Assembly: GCF_008831285.2 (NCBI RefSeq)
Contig: NC_045147.1
Coordinates: 9,142,334 to 9,206,333 of the forward strand
DNA: 64,000 bases
DNA from: Nymphaea colorata
Taxonomy: Eukaryota > Streptophyta > Magnoliopsida > Nymphaeales > Nymphaeaceae
Direction: 5' to 3'
Shown: piece after piece, positions 10,177-22,285 of the stretch
Layout of the letters: each line of letters starts with the position of its first letter
How positions within the stretch are numbered: position 1 is the first letter of the stretch
The notes under the pieces: model-generated
Told to the model about the DNA's origin: nothing
The model's input: the letters and a program-made list of their open reading frames with translations, nothing else
The model's database searches: none
Made by a program: the position numbers and the translations under genes

Positions 10177-12215
10177 ATGTTTAATGGAGAAGGTATATTC
10201 TTGCAGGAAACAAACCTACTTATTGGGCACTAAGCTTCTTTTGACTGTTCAAAAACTTTAAAGCTTCATGGTCTGTGAACAAACTCCACTAAAATCAAGT
10301 TATGTTGTCAGTAGTGCAAGACCTGTACTACTACATAAGTGGAGTAGTGGCGCTTGGCTTGAGTCTGCTTTTCACTACAAAATGCAATTGGTTTTCTATT
10401 CTAGCTCAAGATAGCACCAATGCCCACATTCAATGCATCACATTCAACTATAAAAACCTTTGAAAAGTCTGAAAAGGCTAACACAGAGGCAGAGGTCATC
10501 CTCTCTCTGATAAGCTGGAAAATCTTCTCAACCACAAGACTGCATACGAAGCTAGCAATCTTAAGGCACTCGATGATGGGGACTATAATTGTGCTAAAAC
10601 TCCATATAAGCTATCGATAGAAAGAGGCCAAGCCATGGAAATTGCAGATTTCCCCCAAAGTCCAAGGAGAAGGCCAATCAACAATTTTCTGCACCTTTGA
10701 AGAATGCACCTTGACCCCTTCCACAGAAACAAAGAAACCCAAGAAGGTTAAACTATTAGTAAGAAATTCACACTTTTTAGCATTTGCAAAAGGGCTTTCT
10801 CTTCTCAGAATCTGTAAAACTGCCTGAAGGTGGGAGATATGGTCGGACACAGACTGACTATAAATAATAATGTCATCGAAATAAACAACTACAAACTTTC
10901 CTAAACAAGGACGCAAAACTTGGGTCATGACATTCATGAATGTGCTTAGAGCGTTAGAGAGCCCAAAAGGCATGACTAACCACTTGTACAACCCATCACG
11001 GGACTTGAATGCCGTTTTCCACTCATCCAACTTCCGGATGCGAATTTGGTGATACCCACTTTTTAAATCAATTTTGGAAAATATATAAACACTAGCTAGC
11101 ATGTCAAGCATATCATTCCAACAGGGAAGTGGGAAACAGTATTTGACTGTGATGCGATTGATTGCCCGACTATCCACGCATATTCGTTTAGACCCATCTT
11201 TCTTAGGCTTGAGTAGGGCAGGGACTACACGAGAACCGACACTCTCATGAATGTAACCCTTCAGCAGTAGCTCCCCCCACTTGCCGCTGCAATTCAGCAT
11301 GTTCGGTTGGGCTCATGCGGTGGGCAGGTAAATTAGGTATATTTGACCCAGGGGCCAAAATCGAGAGTGCGTTGACTTGCTTGTTTAGGAGGTAAGCCAT
11401 CAGGCAGCTCCTGTGGCCTGACATCTTTGAACTCAGACAACAACGGCACCACATCCTCAAGTACCAGGGATAGGAAGGCTGACACAGGCTTGGCCACTAA
11501 CTCGTAGCAGTTATCCGGACACTCGTATAGGAACTCCTTATAAGATAATCCAACCGACCCTGATACTTTCTCGATCTTCACTCCCAAAAAAAATGGTTTC
11601 CTTAATCGGTAAGAGGACAAATCGCTTCCCATTGAATTTGAATAAATAAGTGTTTTTATGACCATGATGAATAGTCTTCCTATCATATTGCCAGGGTCGT
11701 GCAACCAGGATATGACAAGCTGTCATCGGGGTGACATCACACCAAACTTCAACCTAATAAAAATTTCCCATCGTGTTTTTAACCAGAAACTGGTGAGTGA
11801 TTGGGACCCCATTCCCTTTTCTAAACCACAAGACCTTATAAGGGTGGGCACACTTTTCCATCCTCAGTTTCAGTGTCTTGACGGTGTTCAGAGAAACCAT
11901 GTTCTCACAAGGGCTACTATCTATAATAACATCACAAACATGACCTTCACAATAACATCTTGTTTGAAAAATGTTATTCCGCAGCCACTTAAAGTTTAAC
12001 GTGGTTTTCGGAGTGGTCAAGACGTGATGCATGGTTAACAAATTCTCATAGGCATCACCTTCATACTGGACCGTCTCCTCTCCCTCATTGGACTCGCCCC
12101 CGCTAGTCTCAGACTCGCTATGGCCCTCCCCCTTTTCGGAGTTGGACTCATCAATAGGTTCTACAAGAGCAGACTTCTTAGCAAGAGTGGGACATTTGGA
12201 CTAGACTGGACATTT
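10177..12215 (-). pseudogene. Ty3/gypsy element D, gag end to RNase H, broken
   Basis: Read on the minus strand: an acidic linker after gag (12215-12050), a protease-like region (NVIIDSS-type motif in VCDVIIDSSPCENMVS; LVARPWQYDRK), RT (10611-11300: [57 protein letters not shown]), and RNase H (TDHEALKFLNSQKK near 10230-10280). The YFDD box is present. The RT style resembles plant chromoviruses. The frame is broken repeatedly, for example between protease and RT near 11300-11330 and by a stop replacing W in the RNase H end. Similarity ends at 10177, exactly where the copia LTR stops, so this element was the landing site of the copia insertions. No LTR of its own was identified. Confidence 0.88.
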
Positions 12216-13129
12216 GGACTGGACTCACTGTGGTATGTGGAGGAGGGTCGCGTACCGATACTAGTATGCCGGTATGGGAAAACAGGTACATGGGTACATG
12301 GGTGGTTGGATCAGTTCTAGGTTGAAACTGATCCAAACCACATTTTAAACTTAAAAACTTGTTTGACAGATCCTCCTTCCATCGATGCCTCTTCTTCTTT
12401 TGGCTTGTTCTTCAGCCTCAAGGTCCACAACAGAAGGTCATAATCAGCAGTGGGGAGCTTCATCGGCCGGCGGCAACCGGCGATGGACGGTGGCAGTCTT
12501 CAGCATCGCCGGCAGAGTAAGCTTTTATTTTTCTATTTTCCATTTCATTATTTTTTTAGGGTTTCTGCACTGTTTCCCCTTTTTTGTTTTCCATAGTTGT
12601 TTCCCCTTCTTTTCATCTGATTATGTTGAATGTTGTTTTCCCCTTTTTTTGTTGCTTTTTTTTATTAGATTTATGTCATTCCTTCAAAATCTGCCTTAGT
12701 GCCATATCTAGAAAATCATCTGCCGCTACAGTTCTTCAAAATCTTCCCAGTGCCGGTTCTTCAAAATCTGTTGCTGTCGTTTTGCATAATCATCTGCTGC
12801 TGCCGCCATTCTTCAAAATCTGCCGTTCTAAAGTTTACGTTTCATCAAAACCAGCTGATTTGCTCTCTTGCTTAGGTTATGCTTGTGTAAAGCTGTACAT
12901 ATCATTAAACTTTAATTGTTAATTTGTTATGCTGTTAAGTTTTGCATAATTGTCATGTTGTTAATCAGTTAATAGTTTATTATTCATAGTTTTGTCTTCA
13001 ACTTAAAGTCTTAAATCTATATATGTTTTTCGTGTATATTTAAATCAATATGAATTTTGTTTTACTTTTATTTTTTTGTAGCCGGCAATGCCTCGTCGGG
13101 TTGTCCACAATGCTATCGGGGGGTGGTGA
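12216..13129. other. Unassigned AT-rich stretch with an exon-like CG-rich island
   Basis: No recognisable gene. 12241-12330 has short GTAC/GGTA-rich repeats like those near 15150-15240 and 16975-17060. 12380-12510 is CG-rich, ending GGCAGAGTAAGC, and a matching acceptor-like TTTTTGTAG lies at 13073-13081 before CCGGCAATG. This could be the leader and intron of an old transposon or gene fragment on the plus strand; nothing coding supports that, so it is left unassigned. Confidence 0.4.
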
Positions 13130-14836
13130 CCTTCGCTGTCAAGGCGTCGCTTAGGCATGGACTAGTCATCAGTCCACATCCCATGCCTAAGTCCATCACT
13201 TAGGCATGGGTTTGGCGCCTAGGCTGGACTAGGTGTGCTGGCGCCTAGTCCATTTGGGTGTTTAGGGGACTTTAGCCTCTAATACTTTATTTGTTTTGCT
13301 TCCCAAGACCTATTATCCCTTGAGTTTAGCTTAATTTTATTACAGGGAGTCTGATTTGACCTAGTGATTGCAAAATTTATGTTGAAAACAGAAAATTTCT
13401 GCTATAAGTATCTCAAAAAATTACAATTTGTGCAGAAATTAGATTGCATGCAAGGTCTATCTTTTACTTGAATTAATTGCGTTAAGATTGTAGGTGCGAT
13501 TTGAGTTCTGCTAATGTATAAATTAGACAGCTTAAGTCAGAGTCGGGTAGGTGTCTTTCACAATCTTTCAAATTGGTTTATATTTAGTTGCCATCTACCA
13601 TAGGTCGAGTCTAGAGAGCAAAGATTTCAATGTAGGTATTATTTTGGTTATTTTCTGTTTCATGTACATTGTTTACAGATCTACAATAAGAAGTCTATCA
13701 TTTGGTTTATTCTTCACTAAACTTATCTTCTGTTGTTTTATAAGTTGTTTTTGACTAATCCTAACTTGCTAACATGCTAACTTAATACATAAAGCATAAA
13801 GCTAACATTTAAGAATTAAAAATAACTAAGCCAAATTGCAAAGACTTTTGGATGCCTTTTTAGGCTAGGCGCGCCTAGGCAGAGTCTAGCCACCTTGACA
13901 ACTAAGGTGGCGACCACCTCCCCCTTCTTGAAAAACAGAGGCGGTAGCATCCGCTGTTGCAAAAAAAAATTGCTCCAACACATTTTTCTTGGGCGCAGCC
14001 TTTAGTTGTCTAGGTGGCTAGGCACGCCTAGGCACCAGGCCACCTTGACAACTAAGGGCTGCACCCAAAAAAAAAATGTCTTGGAGCAAATTTTTTTGCA
14101 GCGGAGGATGCTATTGCCTAAAAAGGCATCCAAAAGTTGTTGGAATTTTGCTTAGTTATTTTTAATTCTAAAATGTTAGCTTTATGTTTTATGTCTTAAG
14201 TTAGCATGTTAGCAAGTTAGGATTAGTCAAAATCAACTTATAAAACAGCAAAATAAAATGTTTAATGCATTGAATTTAAAACAATAGACTTCTCATTGTA
14301 GAACTAAAAGTGACCTCTAAACAATATACATGAAACAGAAAATAACCAAAATAATACCTACTTTAAAATTTGTGCTCTCTAAACTGGACCTATGGTCGAT
14401 GGCAACTGAATATAAACCAATTTCAAAAACTGTAAAAGACGCCTACAAAACTCTGACTTAAGCTGTGTACTGCATGAACTCAAATCACACCTACAATCCT
14501 AACTCAATCAATTCAAGTAAAAGATAGACCTTGCAAGCAATCTGTCCTGAGATACTTATAGAAAAAATTCTTTGTTTTCAACATAAATTTTGCAACCACT
14601 GGGTCAAATAAGACTCTTTGCAATAAAATTAAGCTAAACTTAAGGGATAGCATGTCTTGGGAAGCAAAACAAATCAAGTATCAGAGGCTAAAGTCACCCA
14701 AACTTCCAAATGGACTAGGCGCCAGCACGCCTAGGCGCCAAACCCACACCTCATGCCTAAGTGATGGACTTAGGCATGGGATGCGGACTGGCGACTAGTC
14801 CATGCCTAGGCGACGCTTTACCAACTAAGGTGCAGG
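13130..14836. mobile_element. Long fold-back (inverted-repeat) element
   Basis: The left arm (about 13130-13870) and right arm (about 14115-14836) are imperfect inverted copies of each other over more than 700 bp. Examples are GTCGCTTAGGCATGGACTAG (13147-) against its reverse complement near 14795-14812, CCCATGCCTAAGTCCATCAC on both, TTTGTTTTGCTTCCCAAGAC on both, and ATCCAAAAG/CTTTTGGAT near the centre. The middle 250 bp has further shorter inverted repeats (TTGACAACTAAGG / CCTTTAGTTGTC, GCAGCGGAGGATGC / GCATCCGCTG). No coding capacity was seen. Outer ends resemble CCTTAGTTGTCAAGGCG. A clear target duplication was not found, so superfamily is open (hAT- or Mutator-related fold-back are possibilities). 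Confidence 0.85.
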
Positions 14837-15021
14837 CGTTGGAGACTACCCGGCAGGGCGTCGGCGGTGACCCGTGACCCCTGGTCACTGGCAACAAGGC
14901 AGTCTATGGTGGCTGCAATGGGGAGTACTTCTCCTCCCCTTGCGCGGCTCAAGGCGATGTCCGCTGGGGTCTTTGGCATCAGGTAACGACACTGTCTTAC
15001 CCTTACGCCAGTGGGAGAAAG

Positions 15022-15127
<106 letters not shown>

Positions 15128-15884
15128 GCACACACTTTTTCCGTTGTACCCCTGTACCAAGTTTTTCTAAAATCGTTGTACCTGTACGGCTGTACCTGCT
15201 TCCCATGATTGTACCCATACCTGAACCTATGTGACATAGTTCACATATTATCTTAGAAGGAGCAAATCCTTGCAAAGTTGCTAAGCACATGACGGTGACT
15301 CTCTATATTGTTGTTCTTTTGCTATTTTGGTGGAAATGATAGCAAAGTCAGTTAGATAGTCATGGTTTCTATGGATATGCAAGGAGGAAAAATAACAAAC
15401 AAGTAAACTAACAGTCATGTGCATGTATTTGCACTTTGCCATTTATGAGATTGGGAGGACAAGCTGCAAAAAATAGGGAGGGAATAGAAGAAAGAACTCA
15501 AAAGTTCTGAAACTAAATCACATTTTACCACTATAATCTCTCTTGATCCAAATCAGTAGAATCAAGAAAGAAAAATAGTAACATAAATGCAATATTAATT
15601 ATATTTATACCCAAATCCAGTGGCATGTTATCCTTTCTTTGCATTCTTGCACAACATTAGTGGCACTTTATAACAGATTAAAAAATATATATAATACAGT
15701 CCGTTTTAGAGTTCACTTATAGTAGTAATAAACGAACTTAAATCAACATCATGATAGCATCAAGTGCACCAGTTTACCAGCTTGTTGACAAAAATTTCAG
15801 TAGTAAAAGTTAAAGACCACCAAAAGATAAGTTCATCTCAATCAGATCCTGATGTAGTGGTAACTATATATGAGACAAAATTAC

Positions 15885-16891
15885 TTTGTAGAGAAAACAA
15901 TGCCTTTGATAAGTTCCTGAGCAAGGATATCTGCTTTTCTCGAGGACATCTGGCTTCATCACAACTAAAGTTAACAGACAAATCTAGATCACTTTTTGAA
16001 GTGAACATATCCATCACAAAAGATCCAAATGCTTCCACAGTAGGAATACCATCCCCAGCACCTAGAAGTTGGAAGAACAAAAGAATCTGAGCTTAAAATT
16101 TTCAGGTAAACAAATTAGCATACAAATTGAAGCGCTACTCAATTTCAAAATTTTCATTAGCGAACCACTATTTACAAATTACACACTGTAATATTCAATG
16201 CCTTTTACTCATACCCTCAAACACCATTCACTTACAAGAAGTACCAAAGTATCAAATAAACAAAGAATTTTGGCAACGAAAAATAAGTAAGAACTTCAAA
16301 CAGAAACAACTTCAAACACAGAATTATTGCAGAAAGCAATTTCCTTTTCAGCTCACTCAAAGAAATCCTCAAGAACACTAATTTGGTTCCTACTCGCAGG
16401 GTCAAGATCTTGGGCCATAGACAAACTTTGAAAGAATAGAAGCTCTGCTTGGATGATGCAAAATAAGAAAGCTTCAATATCACCGCCACAGCGCAATTGT
16501 TCATGCAAGTACTCTCAATGCTAATAGGATAAAGGGATAATAATAACACACACAAGTAATAATAAAGGGATACCCTTATATCCCTAAACCGTATGCCATG
16601 GTCCATATGAAAATAAATAGAAGAAGAGTCATTTACCTTTGTAGACAAGAAAGGATTGTGATAGCCATTAGGAGTGCACAACGGCTAGTAAAAACCAAAG
16701 AACGCAATGCCCTACACTGATTACAATAATAAAACAAAAAGTATAGAAAAGGAAAGTGGGGTGTGTGTGTGTGTGTGTTCATGCATTCTAACCACCCCCT
16801 GGCAATACCTGTTTTTGCATGTTATTGGTTCGTTAACATGTAACATTTTTATTTATATTACATGTTTACTTAATCCCTTTTTTGGGTATTT

Positions 16892-16975
<84 letters not shown>

Positions 16976-17515
16976 CGCTGTACCTGTATACCTACATTTT
17001 CCTAACTTGCTATGCATGTACCTGCATCTAGGTACCTACACCAAACCCCTACCCACACCCATTAAGGCTTAGAGACCATCAAATGTATAAGCTAAACAAG
17101 TTTTCTGCATTATTCTAATAGTTTCCCTATAACTGCTTTTTAACTAGCTTTCTTCTAATCTATGTCCAGTCTTTGTTTTGTTACTTTTGTATATATCCCT
17201 CTCTCTAAATTTATAATATATTCTTGTGTGTATTCTGACTGTGTGTGTGTGTATAGGCAAATGAACAAAATCAAATGCTAAAATGGGATTAAATTTTGAA
17301 TTCTCCCTCCCTCCCAAGGATCCACCAATTATAGGGTGGAGAGGATGGTTGTGAAAAGAAAAGATGAAGAAAAAGAGTGAGAGAGAAAAGTAGGTGAGAG
17401 AGGGAGATAAAAAGGAAGGATTTGAAGAACCTGTCCAAAATGAAACTGGTTGAACTCATTCCCATATACACACACATACGTACACAAGAACATACATAAA
17501 TACATGCATATATGC

Positions 17516-17558
<43 letters not shown>

Positions 17559-19361
17559 AAATACCCAGTCAAACAACTTGGACTGACTCCAACCAACTAG
17601 CCCCAACTATCACCTACTAGTCCTTTTTGGGTTTTGACCAACTTGAGCCTGACTTCCAATTTTGGCCATTAACCTATCCTCTAGAAACTGGTTTTTTTTT
17701 TATTTTATCCATTTCAACTTTCTTCATTTTGTAGGAAGTGCACACTAGCCACCATCAAAAAAGCTGAAATTTGTTGCTAGTTTTTGGCAAGAGAAACCTT
17801 ATTTACACATTTCCTGGAATGGGCCTTAATTAGGATTATCCTCCTTTTGGTCACTTGGTTATAGTTGCTTTGTTCGGTTGATTTTCCAATGCTTCTCATC
17901 ACTCCATTCTATACTAGAACTGCTCCCATTTTACTTTATTCCACAAAAAAAATGCTTTATACAATCTTTTGACATTTGAAATAAAAAAAAACACACATCC
18001 ATTCTATACTTAGAACTGCTTCCCACTTTACTTCATTCCACAAAAAAATGCTTTATACAATCTTTTGACATTTGAAATTAAAAAAAAAATGCACACACAC
18101 ACACACACACACACACAACGTGTACGCTTCCCACATGCATCCCAAACTTCCCAGCTCGTTGTCTTGCCTCATAATACAATTCCCCTTTCTAGGAATGTTG
18201 CTCTGATCATGTTCTAAAACACCTAAATAAGAGGATGAAAAGAAATTCCAAGAAGTACTTAAATCGGAATTAAGTAAAATATCAACATTTGAAAGCAGAT
18301 ATAAGCTTACCATTAAACTTCTCCTTTGCCAACTTGTCAAAGAACACAATCAATGCACTTCGATCTTGATAGTCATTTGGCTTAGGATACAGTGTTGCTT
18401 TTACATCTTTCAATAATACTTCCAGTGAAGACAAGAATGTTGGGCTAAATGTCCATCTCTGTGACTCCTTTGCTTCAAGCTCTTTGGTTTGCTTTAGCAA
18501 GGCTATACAAAATCAAAGAAGTAATTCTACAAGCCATGAATATTTTTAATAAATTGAGAAAAGCCATAAGTTAATGATCCACCATAATGAAAATGAAATT
18601 GGAGAAAGCAAAAGCATCGATACTAGATGAAATACCTTTCTTTGAAACCAGCTTCATGACATCCTACCCAAAAAGGAAAACAAAAAGAGTAATAAGAACA
18701 AAGTTAAGTAGGTAATCATCTAGAAAACTCAATCATTTGACACAAGCGACATAAACAAAAGAAGAAAAGTTTGGATGCTCTAAAACAACTTCCTGCTAAA
18801 GCCAATAATTGGAAGGACTTATATTATTGCAAATACAAAATCTGATAAACTACATATTCATAAGCCCTTGGAAACAGCTGAATATGACCCTAAAGCAAAT
18901 ATTTGATATGCGGCAAACTACTAAGTCTGTCATGAGCAAGGGAGAAAACACTTCCTCCCTTTTGTAATTTCCACTAATTTGTAAATAATTTCAAGAGTTG
19001 TATGAAGTTATGAACTAAGCAGCAAGCAACGATCACACTGTCCCTTATCATCTGCTAAAATAGATTGGTAAGTGTCGAGTCGTCGGAGTTCAGACTACTT
19101 AAGAAGCACTACATATTTTTTAAACTTCGATTGAATGAGGAATAATTCTGAAAAGGGGAAAATACAAAATTAAACACAGCCAATTAAACCAAAAGATCTA
19201 ATGATTAATTGTACTAAAACAACAAAAACAGGGATCGGTTTCAGCAATTTCTTGTTTGGGTTTTCGTGCTTTTGCCACCTCATGATCAGGTTGAGATCCC
19301 GTATATGAGCTTCCAAGAATTCTCTTCGCCGTGATTCCTTGGCCAATGTTCTAGAGTACAT
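15885..19361 (-). CDS. Nucleotidyltransferase (TUTase/poly(A)-polymerase-like), 5' half only
   Basis: Minus-strand host gene whose exons join through GT/AG sites. The start exon is 19279-19361 (ATG at 19361, EFLEAHIRDLNLIMR, leader acceptor at 19385). Next come a 28-nt exon 18636-18663 (DVMKLVSKK), an exon 18311-18502 (ELEAKESQRWTFSPTFLSSL, LYPKPNDYQDRSALIVFFDK) and an exon 15885-16061 (TVEAFGSFVMDMFTSKSDLD, LSVNF, PREKQISLLRNLSKAL). Phases agree for the last three. GSF plus DLDL is the DNA-polymerase-beta-type nucleotidyltransferase signature: GS, spacer, DxD. Family members add untemplated nucleotides to RNA 3' ends; the closest relatives I recall are Arabidopsis At3g45750/At3g45760. The first two exons do not join in phase, so one small exon between 18664 and 19278 was probably missed. 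The third catalytic Asp, central domain and PAP-associated domain are absent from the window. Confidence 0.75.
16895..16972. repeat. (AT)n microsatellite in the last visible intron region
   Basis: 78 bp of pure AT dinucleotide. A (GT)n run lies about 120 bp before it (near 16760-16780) and GTACCTG-rich sequence follows. It lies in the intron between the exons at 16061 and 18311 of the nucleotidyltransferase gene. Confidence 0.97.
17516..17559. repeat. (CA)n(TA)n microsatellite
   Basis: (AC)n then (AT)n, in the same intron as the preceding repeat. A purine-rich stretch (GAGAGAGAAAAG words) lies just before at 17370-17410. No gene. Confidence 0.9.
18090..18118. repeat. (CA)n microsatellite and flanking local duplication
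   Basis: About 28 bp of (CA)n. The 100 bp before it contain an imperfect duplication: CATTCTATACT...AATGCTTTATACAATC TTTTGACATTTGAAAT occurs at about 17905-17985 and again at 17999-18078. Confidence 0.85.
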
Positions 19362-19840
19362 ACGAACACCAACAGACGATATTATCTGCTATGTTCAAAT
19401 TCATGAGTTTTCAATACACCATTCCTACCAAATACGTGACAGTGCCATGGAATCGGGGTGAACTTCCAGACTTAATCACACCAGAGAAATAACACATAAG
19501 CCATGCACCGGTCTGACGACAAGACGCATCAAGGTTCCATAACGAAACTTTAGAATTTTGGCTGGGTGGTTTCGTTTTTTGGCATATACAATTTCTTCAA
19601 ATTCTGGCACCTAGGTTACAGACTCATTTATTTTGACCGACTGAATCAGAAACCTATCCTCGAATTTCTACTGTAGTTTGAAAATCAGACCATCAAACCC
19701 GCCCACCCCACCGCCAGCCAAAACCAAAATCCAGGCTGAACGGGCCCAAGAGGGCTTTCCCAGAATGCAGCTATGCATTGAAAAGAAGCAATTAAGAATC
19801 ACGACATCCATCCGTCCAAGAGAAAGAGAGAGAGACTTAC

Positions 19841-19966
19841 AGAGTTACAGTCCGACGTAAAATCACCGGCTGCTTTGTAGTGAATAAAAAAACCTACGGA
19901 CAGGAGAGAAGGAGACACGGAAACTCTGATTTTCCCTTTTCCCCCGGTCTAATAGACCCTATATAG
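19841..19966 (-). promoter_or_regulatory. TATA box and non-coding leader exon of the nucleotidyltransferase gene
   Basis: On the minus strand TTTTCTATATAGGG (TATA core 19960-19966) lies about 30 bp before a likely start near 19930. The following segment has no ATG and ends CTCT|GTAAGTC at 19841, a strong splice donor. The next acceptor, ATAGCAG at 19386-19392, leads into the exon whose first ATG (19361) opens the protein. This gives a plausible leader intron, common in plant genes. The start site is inferred from the TATA spacing. Confidence 0.55.
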
Positions 19967-20399
19967 AAAAGGCATAACAGTTACAGTGAGTCCAAAGCTT
20001 AGTCCAGCGCGAGCGAGAGAGGTTGAGAGAGAGAGAGCCGAAAATGGGAATTCATAACAAAGGAACAAGAAGTACCCTAAAGAAGGACCCTAGATATACA
20101 AGATACATGAAAGAGAGGAATCAGAGAATCACGACGACGAAAAGTACTTGGAATCTCAAACGTTTGCATTGATAAACGTTTGAATTGGTGATGGTTTGCA
20201 ACGAGGAAAAAGAGTTCCAGACCAACGAAGAGACGGTTGCAGGGGCGGGTGGACCCGACAATGACCAGCGCGATTAAGGCAAAACGGCGGACGGATGGGG
20301 AAAAGGGGCTGTTCAGTTCCCGATGTACGATCGAGAGTACGAAGGGCCACGGAAAGTTTGAAAGGTTATACATAACCAGTTACTTTGGCAAATTTAAAC

Positions 20400-20992
20400 A
20401 ATCAATCGGTTGATTAATTAAAAAAGAGGGACAAGAAAAAAAATTAAAAAATTTGTTTGAATACAAAAGAAAGAAAAGAATAGACACATGAGTTTGTATT
20501 GTAAATCTCATCCCTTTAAAATTAGAGGGATTTGAAAGGAAAGAAAATGTCTCTTTTTTATCATATATATTTCTTTCACCTGAAAAATATTATTATAAAG
20601 TATATAAATTTTATCATCTCTTTTACTTTTTATTGGAACAAGTATTTTTATCACCTTTTTCTTTTCTTATCCTTTTCATTTTTTTCCTTTCACATTCTCA
20701 TTCCCTCCCTTTTTCTTTCTTTCCTTTTCATCTTTTCCTTTCCTTCTCTTTCCATTCATCCAAACAAAGCGTAAGTAACTAATGGTGCGGCAGAATGTGT
20801 CTGTCTATTATTTAAAAAAATAAAAATAGTATTTTTTTTTCATACCAAGAACTGCTGTTTTGTTTCCTAATTTACTATCCCAACTGTCTCTGTCTTTCTC
20901 TTTTGACAATCTCTCCTTCGTTTAAACGTAAGTTGTCCATTTTATTAGATAAAGGCATCTAGCTTTGGAGCAAGGTATCCTTCAAGGCTAAG
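20400..20992. other. Intergenic, AT-rich and pyrimidine-rich
   Basis: No gene recognised. 20640-20770 is strongly pyrimidine-biased (TTTTC, CTTTCC words). The open frames here are low-complexity by-products. Confidence 0.5.
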
Positions 20993-21213
20993 GCTGTGTT
21001 TTGAAAATGGTACAGTAAGGAAGAATTTACCACGTTAGGTGGTGAGTGCATCAAACGTCAATAAATTTACCCTGCAAAAATGGTACGATCGTGGAGATTT
21101 TAACTTGCAAAAAAGTTCGACCTAAGGTCAGACTTTTTTGGAGAGATTTTTTTGAAATCCGTTACGCTCTGCTCTCTCGTTCCTTTCAACGCTTCTTCCC
21201 CTCTTGCAGGCTC

Positions 21214-21400
21214 TTCCACTGCGTCTCCCCTTCTTCTTCAACTTCAACACCCTGGCCTGCGGAAGAAAGGTGCTCCAGGCTTCCAGCCCTAATCGTTCCA
21301 CTGCGTCTCCCCTTCTTCTTCAACTGCAACGCCCTGACCTGCGGAAGAAAGGTGCTCCAGGCTTTCAGCCCTAATCGTTCCACTACGTCCCCCCTTCTCT
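21214..21400. repeat. 82-bp tandem duplication
   Basis: Two copies, 21214-21295 and 21296-21377, plus the start of a third. Each begins TTCCACTGCGTCTCCCC and contains GCGGAAGAAAGGTGCTCCAG. Copies differ at a few bases. It lies inside the PIF-like element. Confidence 0.9.
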
Positions 21401-22285
21401 CTCTCTCATTCATTTGTTGTCTTCAATGTGCTAGTCCTCAAAGTTCTTGAGCACCTCCATCGGAGAGTGGTGGGAGATCTCGAATAGGCTGCTAGCAGCG
21501 CTTGTGGAGGAAGAGGGCTTCTTTGGAGAGGAGGAAGAGGTGAGGATCTGAGTGAAAGTCTGGAAGGGCTTGAGGAAGAGAGGAACGAGGAGGAACTTTA
21601 TCAAGTTGGAGAGCATGCCTTTGCCTTTTGGAGAGATGCAGGAGGAGTCATCGTCGGAGGAACATCGCCATTTTGGTCCTTCTGCCAATGTTAAAAAGAG
21701 AAATGGTGGTACTTGGTAATGGAGGAAGAGGGGTAATGAGCCAGTCATGGAAAAGATTGCCTTTTTTTGCACAGATCTTTGTTCAGACATGTTAAGATGA
21801 TCTGTCTGGGTTGTTGATCCATCCTCTCCTATATGAGCGCCTCTTTGAGTTGGAGATGCAGGTCAAGTCTTAGTGTTGAAAGTCGTAGCAGCAATGCTGT
21901 TAATTTGCTATGCGTAAAGGAGTAGAAATAACCAGCTAGACCAAAATGGCGATGTTCAGTTAAATTCCTTCTGCTTTGGCTTCTTTATTGGTAGGCAAAA
22001 GGAAATGGCTCGAAAACGGAAGAGCTGTTTCCTGGTTCCAAGTTCTGGATGGTGATTAAGAATTACAAAGATTTTTCAATGTCGAGCATTGCCAAATGAC
22101 AATGGACAAATTTGCATGTTTCTGATGATTCACTAAACTTGAAAAGTGCAGTGAAGGACCTACAAATTTTCTAGAAATTGTAGATTGTGAGAAACAGCTG
22201 GTAGCATTCTCTGTTTTGGGTTTCGACTGTAGCCATTGACTTATGCTCGAGGTCATTGATACACATCTTTCATTAGTTAGAGGCC

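Noticed and set aside
15764-16090. 108-codon plus-strand frame
   Set aside because: It is antisense to a well-supported exon of the nucleotidyltransferase gene (GSF...DLD motif, matching splice phases).
21431-21790. 119-codon minus-strand frame as a host gene
   Set aside because: It lies inside a transposon-like element, has low-complexity Ser-rich sequence and no recognised domain; kept only as possible captured sequence.
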